Shown piece by piece: positions 54,456 to 64,000 of a stretch of DNA of 64,000 nucleotides. The notes beneath the pieces are model-generated. The model did no database searches, was not told the origin of the DNA, and saw only the letters and a list, made by a program, of their open reading frames with translations. The stretch's first letter is position 1. Each line of letters opens with the position of its first letter. The DNA is from Mycoplasma ovis str. Michigan (GTDB lineage: Bacteria > Bacillota_I > Bacilli_A > Mycoplasmatales > Mycoplasmoidaceae), in contig NC_023062.1 of assembly GCF_000508245.1 (NCBI RefSeq), positions 124,001-188,000 on the forward strand, read 5' to 3'. The position numbers were made by a program, and so were the translations under genes.

Positions 54456-55316
54456 CTAAGAAAAATAATTAATAGCATTGGCAACAGCAATACCATGTTT
54501 ATTGGTAGTGTGTAGGTTAATTAGATTGGAGTTGTAACCAAAAGTTGTAAATTCAGGAGAAAAGTCCACTGCAACTCCAAAACCACATTGTTCAATCATT
54601 AATAGATCATTGTGTTCATTGCCAATTCCACAACATTCACTTAATTTCCAACCTTCAATTTCATTAATTTTTTGAATAGCAAAAAATTTATTAACTTTTC
54701 TATCTATTATTTCCAGCAATCAAGGGCCATGTATAGATACATAAAATTCAGAAAACTTGGATTCAATTAGGATTCTCAGCTTTGCTGAGTTTTTATGAAA
54801 AGTAAATAGAATTATTTTTTGTATATTTTCCCATCCATTTTGGTAGTTTTCGGTAGTATTTATTCTTATAGTTGCGTTGTATTTTTTGATAAATTTTTTT
54901 GCAACCATTCTTGAAATCCAATTATTTTCTACAAATACTTGATTTTCCGAATCTACTATTAAAAAAACAAAAGAATAATGTCTTTTCAAAAAACTTAATA
55001 ATTTAAGTAATTGAGTGGTTTGAAAAGTTTGGAGGTGAATAATTTTTTCATCTCTATTGTCAAAAAGTAAACCACCATTTAAACAAATAAGATAAGGGAT
55101 TTTATAACCCCCCAATCTGTCTTCAAGTCAATTAGCAATGGATTTCGCTCTAATTAAATTTCTTCCAGTGGCCAAAATAAATTGATTGTTAGTATTTTCT
55201 AGAAAAGCGCTTACAGTTGAAAGAGTGTAAGTCTTTACTTTTTTTCAAGAGTATTTTTTAGGAGATAAAAGAGTTCCATCAAGGTCTGAAAAAATTACTT
55301 TTATTTCTGGTTTCAT
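54456..55316 (-). CDS. HAD-superfamily Cof-type phosphatase
   Basis: ATG 55316, 286 residues. FSDLDGTLLSPK (motif I), ILATGRN (motif II), CLNGG and C-terminal GIGNEHNDLLMI (motif IV) define a Cof-type hydrolase, second in the window after 23209. Substrate unknown. UGA=Trp. Upstream of the FMN-reductase-like gene by 12 bp. Confidence 0.85.
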
Positions 55317-55376
55317 ATATTGCTAAAAACTCAAAAGGTTAGTTATGTTTTATCTAAACTAACTTTTGAAATTTAA

Positions 55377-55955
55377 TTATTTCTGTGAAAATCCTAATTC
55401 TCTATCGAAGATTCCAATTAATTCAGACAAGCTTCTTTCAATAGAGTCATTCAGAACTTTATATTGAAATAAAGGTAACTCCTTTATTTCCTCTTCTCCT
55501 TTTTCCAATCTTTCTCTGATTTCTTGTTGCTTCTCAGTTTCTCTCGACTCTAATCTAGTTCTCAAGTTCTCCAAGGAGGGGGGATAAATGAAAATAGAAA
55601 CAAAATCGCTTAATTTTCTTCTTAATTGATTGAAACCATCTGTTTCAATTTCTAGAATAATATTCTTTCCAGCATCGATCAAATCTTTGAAATTCTTCCA
55701 AAGAGTTCCGTAATATTGCCCAAAAAAATGAGCATGTTCCAAAAAACCATCTTTTTTTATTAAGTCCTCAAATTCTTCTTTTGAAATAAAGTAATAATCT
55801 TTTCCGTGCTCCTCCCCCTCTCTAGGCCTTCTAGTAGTATGTGAAATATTTACAGTTAAGTTAAATTTTTCAATCTTAATGAGTTGTGACAATAATGTTT
55901 TTTTGCCAACTCCACTAGGTCCGCAAACAATGAATATTTTGCTTTTATTAGCCAA
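55377..55955 (-). CDS. gmk: Guanylate kinase
   Basis: 192 residues from TTG 55955. GPSGVGKKTLL (P-loop), SHTTRRPREGEEHGKDYYF (GMP binding), and ILEIETDG match the family. Phosphorylates GMP to GDP. Unusual for the P-loop: KK where KS/KT is common, which may lower ATP affinity; catalytic residues otherwise present. No UGA codons seen. Divergent from ileS with a 73-bp gap. Confidence 0.95.
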   Translation of the reverse strand: MANKSKIFIVCGPSGVGKKTLLSQLIKIEKFNLTVNISHTTRRPREGEEHGKDYYFISKEEFEDLIKKDGFLEHAHFFGQYYGTLWKNFKDLIDAGKNIILEIETDGFNQLRRKLSDFVSIFIYPPSLENLRTRLESRETEKQQEIRERLEKGEEEIKELPLFQYKVLNDSIERSLSELIGIFDRELGFSQK

Positions 55956-56028
55956 TTATTAATTAAATATTTAATGGAACTAGTGCCACTTTAAATTTTC
56001 ACATTTAATTTAAAAAATCAGTTCTGCC

Positions 56029-58767
56029 TTGTCTATTTTTAGAAAAACACTTCGATTACCAAAAACTGATTTTCCTATGAAAGCTAATTTAGTTGAAAGA
56101 CAAGCTGATTATTCCCAATTTTGACTTAGAGAAAAAGTTTATGAGTCTAGACTTAAAAAAAATTCCAATAAATCTTTATTTTTAGTTATTGATGGACCGC
56201 CATATGCAAATGGTGCTATTCACATGGGACATGCCCTTAATAAGATTTTGAAGGATTTCATAGTCAGATGAAAGAATATTTCAGGTTTTAAAAGTCCATT
56301 TTTACCTGGATGAGATGTTCATGGCCTTCCAATAGAACATAAAGTGGAAACAGAAACCAAGGATTTTAAGAGATTATCTCTACCAGAGAGAAGAGAAAAA
56401 GCTTTCAATTATGCCAAGTCACAATTAAATCTTCAACTTTCTCAATTAAAAAGCCTTCATTTAATTCATCCTTTAAATAATTACTACTCAACTTCTGATA
56501 TAGATTTCATAGAAAGGGAGTATTCCCTTTTTTTGAAACTCTGAGAAAAAGGATTAATTATTAGAGAATATAAGCCAGTTGCTTGATCTTATTCTTCCCA
56601 AACAGCTTTAGCAGAATCAGAGATTGAATATGAAGAAGTAGAATGCGAGAGCATTTACTTCTCGTGAGAAATAGTTAATTCCAACAATTCTCAATTATTA
56701 GGTTCGAGGATAATACTCTGAACCACAACTCCATATAGCTTGGAAAGCAATTTAGCAATTGCCTTGAACCCAGAACTTCAATATTCTTTGGCTAGGGATG
56801 TTTTTGGAAAAATTTATATTGCCTCAAAAAATTTTTTTCTCAGAGAGGGCAATAGTTTTGAGATAATCCGAGAAATCTCTGCAAAAGACTTATTGAATTC
56901 CCAATATCTAAATAATGTAACTGGAGAAAAAAAACCTATTTTTTCTGCAGATTTTGTTTTAGAAAGTCAAGGAAGCGGTTTTGTGCACTTAGCTCCAGGA
57001 TTAGGCCCAGAAGATTATTTAATTTGCAAGAAAAATAATATTTCTCCTTATTGCTTGATTAATCATCAGGGATTTTTTGAAGAAGGAGTTAAGTTTTCGG
57101 AAATTTCAGGGAAATTTTATAAAGATGCCTCTCAAATAGTTATTGAATTCTTAAAAAAAACACATTCTTTGCTCAGGACAGAAAAAATAACTCATAAAGT
57201 CGGGAAAGATTGAAGAACAAAAAAACCAATTTTGTATAGGGCTACGGAACAGTGATTTTTGAACTTAAAAGATCTGAAAAACCAATTAAACAAATCTTTT
57301 GCAGAGAAAACTTTTTCTAATCCTGATTGGCTCTTTGCAAAACTAAAAGAAACAGTATTTTCTAGAGAAGAATGATGTATATCTAGACAACGAGCCTGAG
57401 GACTTCCTATTCCAATTATTTTTAAGAATGGAAAAGAGTTCGGGGGACTCAATCAATTAAAAAAGAATGTTTCCATTCTTCTTAAAGAGGGAGTCGATGC
57501 TTGATATACCAAACCAATTTCTCACTTCATTGGAGAACAAGATAATTTGGAGGAGTTTACAAAATCTTATGATGTTCTGGATGTCTGGTTTGACTCCGGC
57601 TCTGTTTTTTCAAGAGATGAAGAATTAATAAATCACTCTGAGAGTTCGATAGTTTATTTAGAGGGAATAGATCAACTTAGAGGTTGATTTAATTCTTCCT
57701 CCATTCTTTCCATTGCCAGTAATAATTGTTTGCCCTTTTCTTCTATAGTTTCCCATGGATTTGTTTTGGATGCCTCCAAAGAAAAGATGTCCAAATCCAA
57801 GGGCAATGTAATAGATCCAGTTGAGTTAATCAAGAAAGTTGGAGCAGATATTTTCAGACTTTGAATAGCAAGTGTTAATTATTCCAAAGATATTAGTTTT
57901 GGAGAAGAGAAGATTTCAATTTCTCAACAAGACTATAGGAGAATAAGAAATATTATTTTTAGGTTTTCTCTTGGAATTATTGGAACTAATCATTGAGGAG
58001 AAATTGAGTTATCAGATTGAAATTTTCAATTCCCCGAACACCAATATATGTATTTGTATTTTTGAAAACTTCTAATTAGTGCTGAAGTGGAACTAAATTC
58101 ATTTAATTTCTACAAAGTCATTAGTAAATTCAAAGAATTTTTAGAACTTTATTCCAGTTGGTATTTAGAGCTGGTTAAATCAGCTTTATATTCCAGAGAT
58201 TTAAAGGATATATATAGAAATGAATCAGTAAAGGTGATTTCAACAATCTTTAAATATTCTTTAATTCTTTTTTCTATATTTATCCCTCAAACTGCGGAGG
58301 AAGTTTACCGATTTTTGGATATTCCAAATAAACAATTGTCCATTTTTCTAGAAGATTGAAATCTTCCTAAAAAAAAGAATTTAATGGGAGAAGCGGAATT
58401 TGAAAAATGAAATTATTTCTTTCAATTAAGAAGTGAAATTCTTAGTCAATGAGAAAAGCAGATGGACAATAAATCTTCTGGAGAGAAGCTTCAACTCTTG
58501 AAAGAACAAAAAGTATTTTTGCCTAAGAAAAAAATTAAGTACTTTGAAAATGAAGATTTAACAAGATTATTGATGGTCGCAGAAATAGAAGAAAGTCAGG
58601 ATGAGGAAATTAGTTTTGAACTAACTAAAAAGCCGAGATGTCAAAGATGTCTTTGCTCTTGTGAATCATTAATTAAAGAACAATTTGAAGAGGAAGAACA
58701 CAATTTATGCCATTTTTGCTGTTTATCCCTTCAAGAATACAGGGAAAACAACGAAAGAAAAAGTTAA
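56029..58767 (+). CDS. ileS: Isoleucyl-tRNA synthetase
   Basis: 912 residues, TTG 56029 chosen because TAA precedes and [11 protein letters not shown] follows. [18 protein letters not shown] (HIGH), [15 protein letters not shown] (KMSKS), DVWFDSGS editing/catalytic segments, and a C-terminal zinc finger (CQRCLCSCE ... CHFCC). UGA=Trp very frequent. Its last 45 bp overlap the convergent exchanger gene. Confidence 0.95.
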
Positions 58768-59838
58768 ATAGCTAATCATCAAGACTCAATCTCAGGAAAC
58801 ATTTCACTTTTTAAATTGGAAGTTCAAAATATAGTTTCCCTTTTCGTTTTTATAGAAGGAGATTAAAAATACTATATTTAGAGCTAAGGATAGACCTATT
58901 CAACTAACAAGAGAATTTTGTAGATTTGAATCTGTACTTAATTTAGATAAAAATCAACCCCCTTGAATTGATTGAGTCAATGAGGGTAGAAATAAATTAA
59001 ACAGAGCTGAACCAAAGATTCCTGCACTTGCCAATCCAAAATGTCTTGACTTAAATAGAAAAAAGAAAGAAAAGAATTCAGGACAAGAAGTTACCAAACT
59101 TAGTATTGCCCCTAATCCTATATTTCTGGGAATATTAAATGTTTTTTCAAATTTAGTAACAATATTGAAATTTAGAAATGATAGTGCAGAAAAACAGACG
59201 AATATAAAGCCAAATATGCCAAGAAATTTGGAATTACTTCACTTGTCAAACATATTGGAGTAATTTTTGAAATCTTCTTGAGTTTTTTTAGTAAAGGTGA
59301 GGTAACAAATTCAAACTATAAAAAACAAAAAAGGTAAAGGACTTAAGGCACCAATGTTTATCTTCGTAGATAGACTAGTCCAAGAAACAGCAATTAGCAA
59401 AATTGCTAATTCCACAGTAAACAAAAGTCACAGAAGTGTTTTACTTTGAAAAATAGATTCAATAAAGCTCTTATATTCTCCCTCAGTAAATCTTTTTCTT
59501 TTAACTAAAAAGTAAAGGCAAATGCCTAATCCAGATAAAAAGATTATCTGGATTAAGCTGGCTCCCGTTAGGTTATAGAAAGAGTCAATTGAGTATTTGA
59601 AATCTGAATTGCTTCTATCATAAATACCAGCAGTAATAGCATTTATTACCTCTGGGAACGAAGTCCCAGTAGCTAATAAACTAGAACCTACAAATCTTTC
59701 AGATAAATTAAATCTGTTAAGTACACCCTTAATTGATTCAGAAAATAAGAAAGATAGTGCAAGTACTCCTGTACTAGTTAATAAAAATGAGAATAGTAAT
59801 ACAAATGGACTTTCTAGGAGAGACGACGACAGATTAAT
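58723..59838 (-). CDS. Na+/Ca2+ exchanger-family (CaCA) antiporter
   Basis: About 371 residues; start is ATT 59838 or CTG 59832. Ten or so hydrophobic segments. GSSLLATGTSFPEVINAIT is the CaCA alpha-1 motif; alpha-2 is LGAILSLVTSCPEFFSF. The family exchanges Ca2+ for Na+, K+ or H+. Ends at TAA 58723-58725, antisense overlap of 45 bp with ileS. UGA=Trp. Alternative ends do not exist earlier in this frame. Confidence 0.75.
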
Positions 59839-59844
59839 TTATTA

Positions 59845-59920
59845 TGGCGGGGGTGGCAGGACTCGAACCCACAGCACGCAGTTTTGAAGACTGCTGTTCT
59901 GCCAATTGAACTACACCCCC
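59845..59920 (-). tRNA. tRNA-Trp (UCA)
   Basis: A 76-nt cloverleaf with encoded CCA. The anticodon stem GCAGT/ACTGC encloses loop CTTCAAA: anticodon TCA, which reads UGA (and UGG by wobble), the mollicute code-4 tRNA. Acceptor GGGGGTG pairs with CACCCCC. Confidence 0.95.
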
Positions 59921-59965
59921 AAATTAACAGGGAGAAATCTTAACTAAATTTAAACGTTAATAAAA

Positions 59966-60059
59966 TGGCGGAATAGAGAGGATTCAAACCTCCGCATAGA
60001 GAAAGACTCTATCTAACAGCTCTCCAAGCTGCCCTCTTAAATCACTTGAGTACTATTCC
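59966..60059 (-). tRNA. tRNA-Ser (GGA)
   Basis: A 94-nt minus-strand tRNA with long variable arm and encoded CCA. Anticodon stem GCAGC/GCTGT with loop TTGGAGA (anticodon GGA). Acceptor GGAATAG pairs with CTATTCC. Confidence 0.88.
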
Positions 60060-60090
60060 GTTATAGAACTCACTATTTTATATTATCTGT

Positions 60091-61191
60091 CTAATTAGAT
60101 TGTTTTCAGCAAATTCACAATCTATATAAAGTTAGTTTTCAAGAAAATCCTAGTTTTCCGTAATCAGAACATCCAGAAAACCCAAATTTAACTAAATAGT
60201 CATCTAAAAGAAGCAAAGAAGCCCAGAACTCTCTCTTTTTTTTCAAAACAGTAGATGCAATTAGTTTATGTCCCCCACCTCCAAGTCGAGCGGCCATTTT
60301 ATCTATTGGAAGTCTTTTAGATCTAATGGAACATTTCCATTTTTTAAGAAATTTATCTTCAATAAAAATAACTCAAATTTCTATACCTGAGATATTTTCA
60401 AGGTTAGATATTGCAGATACATAATCTTGAATTGAATATTTTTTCAATAGTTTTGCACTAACTATTGAAAAGGCTAAACCATTAGGTGTTATTTTTATAT
60501 TTCTGATTACCTCTTGATCAAAAAGTCTTTTATTTAGACTATTTTCAATAATCAATTCATTAATAGCTTTTCTTCTTATTCCCTTACTTAAGAGCTTTCA
60601 GAGAAAGTAATGGGTGGATGGTGTTATGTGTGTTTTAAGGTGATTAGTATCAGTGATTATTCCTGCGTAGAGATATTGGGACATTTGGGGAGTAAAGGCA
60701 TATCCATAGTTGGATTCAAAATAAAGTAATAATTCTACTAGTATTTCCGCAGTGGAAGAATAAAGGTGATTTATAAATTCCAACTGGGCAAAAGAATTAA
60801 TTTTTGGATGGTGATCTATGACAATTAATTCTTGACAGTAAATATGTTTTTGAGTTAAGATTCTCTCTTCATTGGGAGTATCTAAAACTATTCCTAAACT
60901 TTGTTTTAGCTCTTGATTAGTGAATTCAGTGGCTATTTCTCCATTTCAATCAAAAAGTTCCTTTTCATTTTGAGTTAAAGATTCTGGGAGAATTCAAGCA
61001 ACAACTTTTTTTGATGGAAAATTAATGCTAATTCACTGATAAATAGTGAATGCAGAAGCATAGGCATCAAAATCTGGTTTTAAGTGTAGGAATAATGAAA
61101 TATTTTGGTATTGTTGAATTTTTTGGAGAAATCTTTCTCCAAAATCTTCTAATACCTTACTGTGAGTTTTTACTTCTACTAATTGAGAAAT
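60091..61191 (-). CDS. DHH/DHHA1 phosphoesterase (NrnA-like) 2
   Basis: ATT 61191 is the first start after TAG; about 366 residues ending at TAG 60091-60093. LKPDFDAYASAF, LVLDT-like motif, IDHHPKINS, AGIITDTNHLK and ARLGGGGHKLIASTV give the full DHH-DHHA1 fold. Second in the window beside 24016, but without the acidic tail. Enzymes of this group degrade oligoribonucleotides or cyclic dinucleotide products. UGA=Trp. It follows the nuclease gene by 12 bp. Confidence 0.82.
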
Positions 61192-61203
61192 AGTTAGCGA
61201 AAA

Positions 61204-62067
61204 CTAAAGAGAGGGAAATCCAAATCTTATTCAATTTAAATCTTGGGGAGTCAAAGGAGGACTAATCCCGCCAATAATATATTTTTGATACCACTCTTTT
61301 GAGTAGTCAATTACTTCTTGAAAAGAACCTAAATTAATCTTCATTTCGTCAATGACTATCATTTGTGGATTTTCCTTACTCCATTCTTCTTTTGCATTTG
61401 GGTTGAAATTATCAGGCTTTAGATAGTGATTTTTATTTAAGAAGGCTATGCAAAAATAACCTTTTTCAATATTTCTTAAGTAAAGATACAAAGCCAATTG
61501 AAATTGATATTCTTCTGGAATTTGCAATTCTTTAGTTTCAATTGAAAATCACTTATGTATATTTCCCTTAAGCTCTTTGATTATTGGTTTTCCAAAATTA
61601 TCTCTTACCAGTCTTAACTCATTTTCTTCAAATGTATAACAATACTTGTCTAGCGGAGTAGTCTTTATTTCAAGTATTGTTTGAACGGAATCTCCTGTGA
61701 TTTCTTCACCATCTGGAATTCCCCCAAATATTTCATTGTCCGGAAAAATATCATATCCTACTTCTTTGCTGTTATATGAAGTAAACTTTTTGTTTAATTC
61801 CTTTTCAGCATATCTTAGCAAGACTTTTTCTATCACTACCCCCGCTTCCGCAAAGAAGGGTTCAATTTCCATTTCCACAAAACCTAACATTTCGCATCAA
61901 CATTGAAAAGGAGATTTATATTTATTCCTTCCAATAACAGCCGCAATTCTGGATCCTGTAATTTTTCTCTTATATTTGGCAGACTTTTGTCTGCCTAATT
62001 TAGTTAAGAAAATTTGATTATTTGCAAAATAAAAATCTTCAGGATAGGAATAATTTTTAAATTTCAA
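61204..62067 (-). CDS. YqaJ-type PD-(D/E)XK nuclease (MAGa7180-like)
   Basis: TTG 62067, 287 residues. The N-terminal GSRIAAVIGRNKYKSPFQCW matches the YqaJ/lambda-exonuclease family motif I; GGIPDGE and ILEIKTT give the D...ExK active site, and QFQLALYLYL the conserved Q. Mycoplasmas carry a lineage-specific family of such putative nucleases. Role unknown (DNA uptake, recombination or repair). UGA=Trp. Overlaps nothing; leuS ends 2 bp away. Confidence 0.7.
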
Positions 62068-62069
62068 AT

Positions 62070-64000
62070 TTAAGTAATTAAATTAATTACCTTTCCTGAA
62101 ATAATTACATATCTTTTTAATTTATTTTCCCTTAAAACTTGTAGGTATTCAGGCAAAGACTTGAAGTGACTAAAGATTTGTTCCTCAGTCTTTAAGTTAA
62201 TTGGAAGCCTTACCATAATTTTGTGTTTTCCATTAAGTTGAACTGAATAATTAGCGAACTCTTCTGAAAAATTTTTCTCAGAAATTTGTGGTCAACTTGA
62301 AAAATAAAGAGAGTTGGGTTGTTTTAAAAGATTTCTTCAGATCTCTTCTGCAATACTTGGAGCAATCAAACTAATCATTTGAATTAAGGCAGAATGTTCT
62401 AGTCAATTTTTTGGTTCACCCCTCTGGAGATATTTAAAAAATACCATTAATTCAGAAACTAAAACATTGAATTTAAAAGCTTGAATATTGTATTCAACTT
62501 TAGATAAGAATTGAGAAAGTTTTTTAGTTGGATTTAACTCCTTAGAGCTCAAAACCCCTTTAATATCTAAAAAATATTTGTAGAGTTTTTCAATTCATTG
62601 TTGAAATACTGGTAGTTGTCTACTATCTCAATATTGAGTTAACTCCAAAGGCCCTAAAAAAGCCACACTTAGTCTAATAACATCTCCTCCCCATTCTTGC
62701 AGTAGAGAGGAGATTGAAACATAGTTATTTTTAGATTTAGACATTTTTTTCCCATCTTCCCCCAAGATCATTCCCTGATTTTTGAGAGTATAAAAAGGCT
62801 CATCTCCAGAATCTATTTGCAAACCAAGAACTGAATAAAGAACTTTATATCAGAATCTGGCATATAGCAAATGCATAGTTGCATGTTCTTGTCCCCCAAT
62901 ATAAAGATCTACGGGCATTCATCTTTCTATTTTTCGCTTCGCTTCTTCACTATCAATGGGAAGATAATGATTATTTTTCTTGATAAGATAGGCTAAATAG
63001 TATCAAGAAGAGGCAGCTCAATTTGGCATGGTGTTAGCATCTCTTCTAAAACCCTGTTTTCAATAAATTCAATCTTCATAGTATTCCAATGGAGAAGTTT
63101 TGTTTGAAGATTTAACTATTATCGGTTTATATTCTGGGAGTTTAAGAGGAAGATTATCTTCTATATAGAAATTGTCACTTGAGTCATAGTAAATTGGAAT
63201 AGGCTCTCCCCAATATCTTTGTCTCGAGAAGACTCAATCTTGTAATTTAAATCTTTTAACTTTCGGAAGAATCTTTCAATTAAAAAAAGAAGGAATTTTT
63301 TTGTCACCAATTCAGTCTTCATAAATTGGCTCTAATTGATTCTCAGAATTTAGATTTGAAGTTGTGAATTTAAATGGAATTTTTTGAATAGTTTGAGTGT
63401 CATAGTAGTGAAACAAAACCTCTCTATCTTTCGGAATTTCCTTCAAATCCAAGAGACTATAAATTTCAGATTCTTGATTTATTTGAAAGCCAGATATGGA
63501 TCTCACTTTGTCTAAATCAGTTTCATAGTGATAAAAAGTTTTACCTTTGATATTTATTTCAATTTGGTAGGCCTCGCGCTCTCCAATTCACTCGGATTGA
63601 ATAGCTTTTATTTTTTCAGGTCAGTTTAATTTTGAAAGAGAAGAATTTAGCTCTTCTGCATAATTAGTAATTTTTAAGACTCATTGAGTAAGTTTTTTTT
63701 GCTTGACTAAGTGATCCCCCCTTTCTGAGTAAAAATTACCATCTGAACCTTGATAAATTTCTTCATTAGCAAGAACAGTTTGTAATTCATCAACTCAATT
63801 AACTTTTCTCTCTTCTAAACTAGCTAAACCTTTTTTATAGAGTTGAATAAAAATTCACTGTGTAATTTTGTAGTACTCTGGATCAGTACTATTTATTTCC
63901 AATTCAGGATCATAACTAAAAAATAGGGAATTTAATTCCCTTCTAAAGTTATTGATATTTTGAAGCGTGAATTCTTGTGGTGGTTTTTTGTTTAAATTTG
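62070..64000 (-). CDS. leuS: Leucyl-tRNA synthetase (5' end outside window)
   Basis: About 643 C-terminal residues, ending TAA 62070-62072. Near the right edge [19 protein letters not shown] and [18 protein letters not shown] match LeuS; later [16 protein letters not shown] (KMSKS) and the C-terminal VIISGKVIN. The HIGH region lies beyond the window. UGA=Trp frequent. Editing-domain region shortened, although the exact extent cannot be judged by eye. Confidence 0.93.

Overview
The window reads as a dense, AT-rich chromosome segment of a mollicute using genetic code 4. UGA occurs as Trp inside nearly every conserved gene (metK, pheS, ileS, gltX, cysS and others), and a tRNA-Trp with anticodon UCA lies at 59845-59920. 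Many genes start at TTG, GTG, CTG, ATT or ATA, Shine-Dalgarno sites are mostly weak, and genes abut or overlap by a few bases. The reduced gene set, the paralogous exported proteins without assigned function and the DUF31-type peptidase fit a haemotropic Mycoplasma (the suis/wenyonii/ovis side of the group) best. Species cannot be fixed from sequence reading alone. ORFs that stop at UGA were joined across it.

Region 1-9.4 kb is accessory. Two NgoFVII-type restriction endonuclease genes lie in inverted orientation at its ends. Between them are a divergent pair (an exported protein of unknown role and a DUF31-type serine peptidase), secreted proteins with 8-base G tracts, and a broken PotD-like polyamine-binding protein. 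Region 9.6-18.5 kb holds tsaD-metK-pheS-pheT-phoU, an unknown gene and two ABC exporter genes, the second a membrane/ATPase fusion. A frameshifted cytosine-C5 methyltransferase gene faces them. At 19.6-22.1 kb come tRNA-Ala, tRNA-Ile and two adjacent divergent RNase Y-like genes, all on the minus strand. At 22.1-31.2 kb is a plus-strand run: RluD-type pseudouridine synthase, TsaB-like, HAD, DHH/NrnA-like, a glycerol-kinase-like FGGY kinase, tuf, purA, rpsO, rplK, rplA. At 31.2-39.6 kb are rlmB and cysS (minus), rpmA, ldh, a membrane protein, more exported proteins, a second RluC/RluD enzyme and gltX.

Region 39.8-44.4 kb is a tandem array of seven related small exported proteins. Several carry G or C homopolymers between or within signal peptide and body. 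By tract length, two members are readable now and three are one slip out of frame; two have in-frame stops. It looks like a contingency (phase-variable) surface-protein locus and is the most interesting system here. Region 44.5-64 kb returns to core genes: HD phosphohydrolase, rpoE, tRNA-Leu, infC (AUU start), a PstS-like protein and tsf. Then follows a minus-strand FecCD-type ABC importer operon with two ATPases fused to membrane segments and an FMN-reductase-like gene, and then gmk, ileS, a cation/Ca exchanger, tRNA-Trp, tRNA-Ser, a second DHH protein, a YqaJ-type nuclease and the 3' part of leuS.

Recurring themes are homopolymer-based switching or decay of exported proteins, probable loss of an R-M system by single-base slips, and shrunken or split housekeeping enzymes (pheT, tsaB, the RNase Y pair). 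I saw no rRNA, CRISPR array, insertion sequence or replication origin, and no gene-free stretch longer than about 300 bases.
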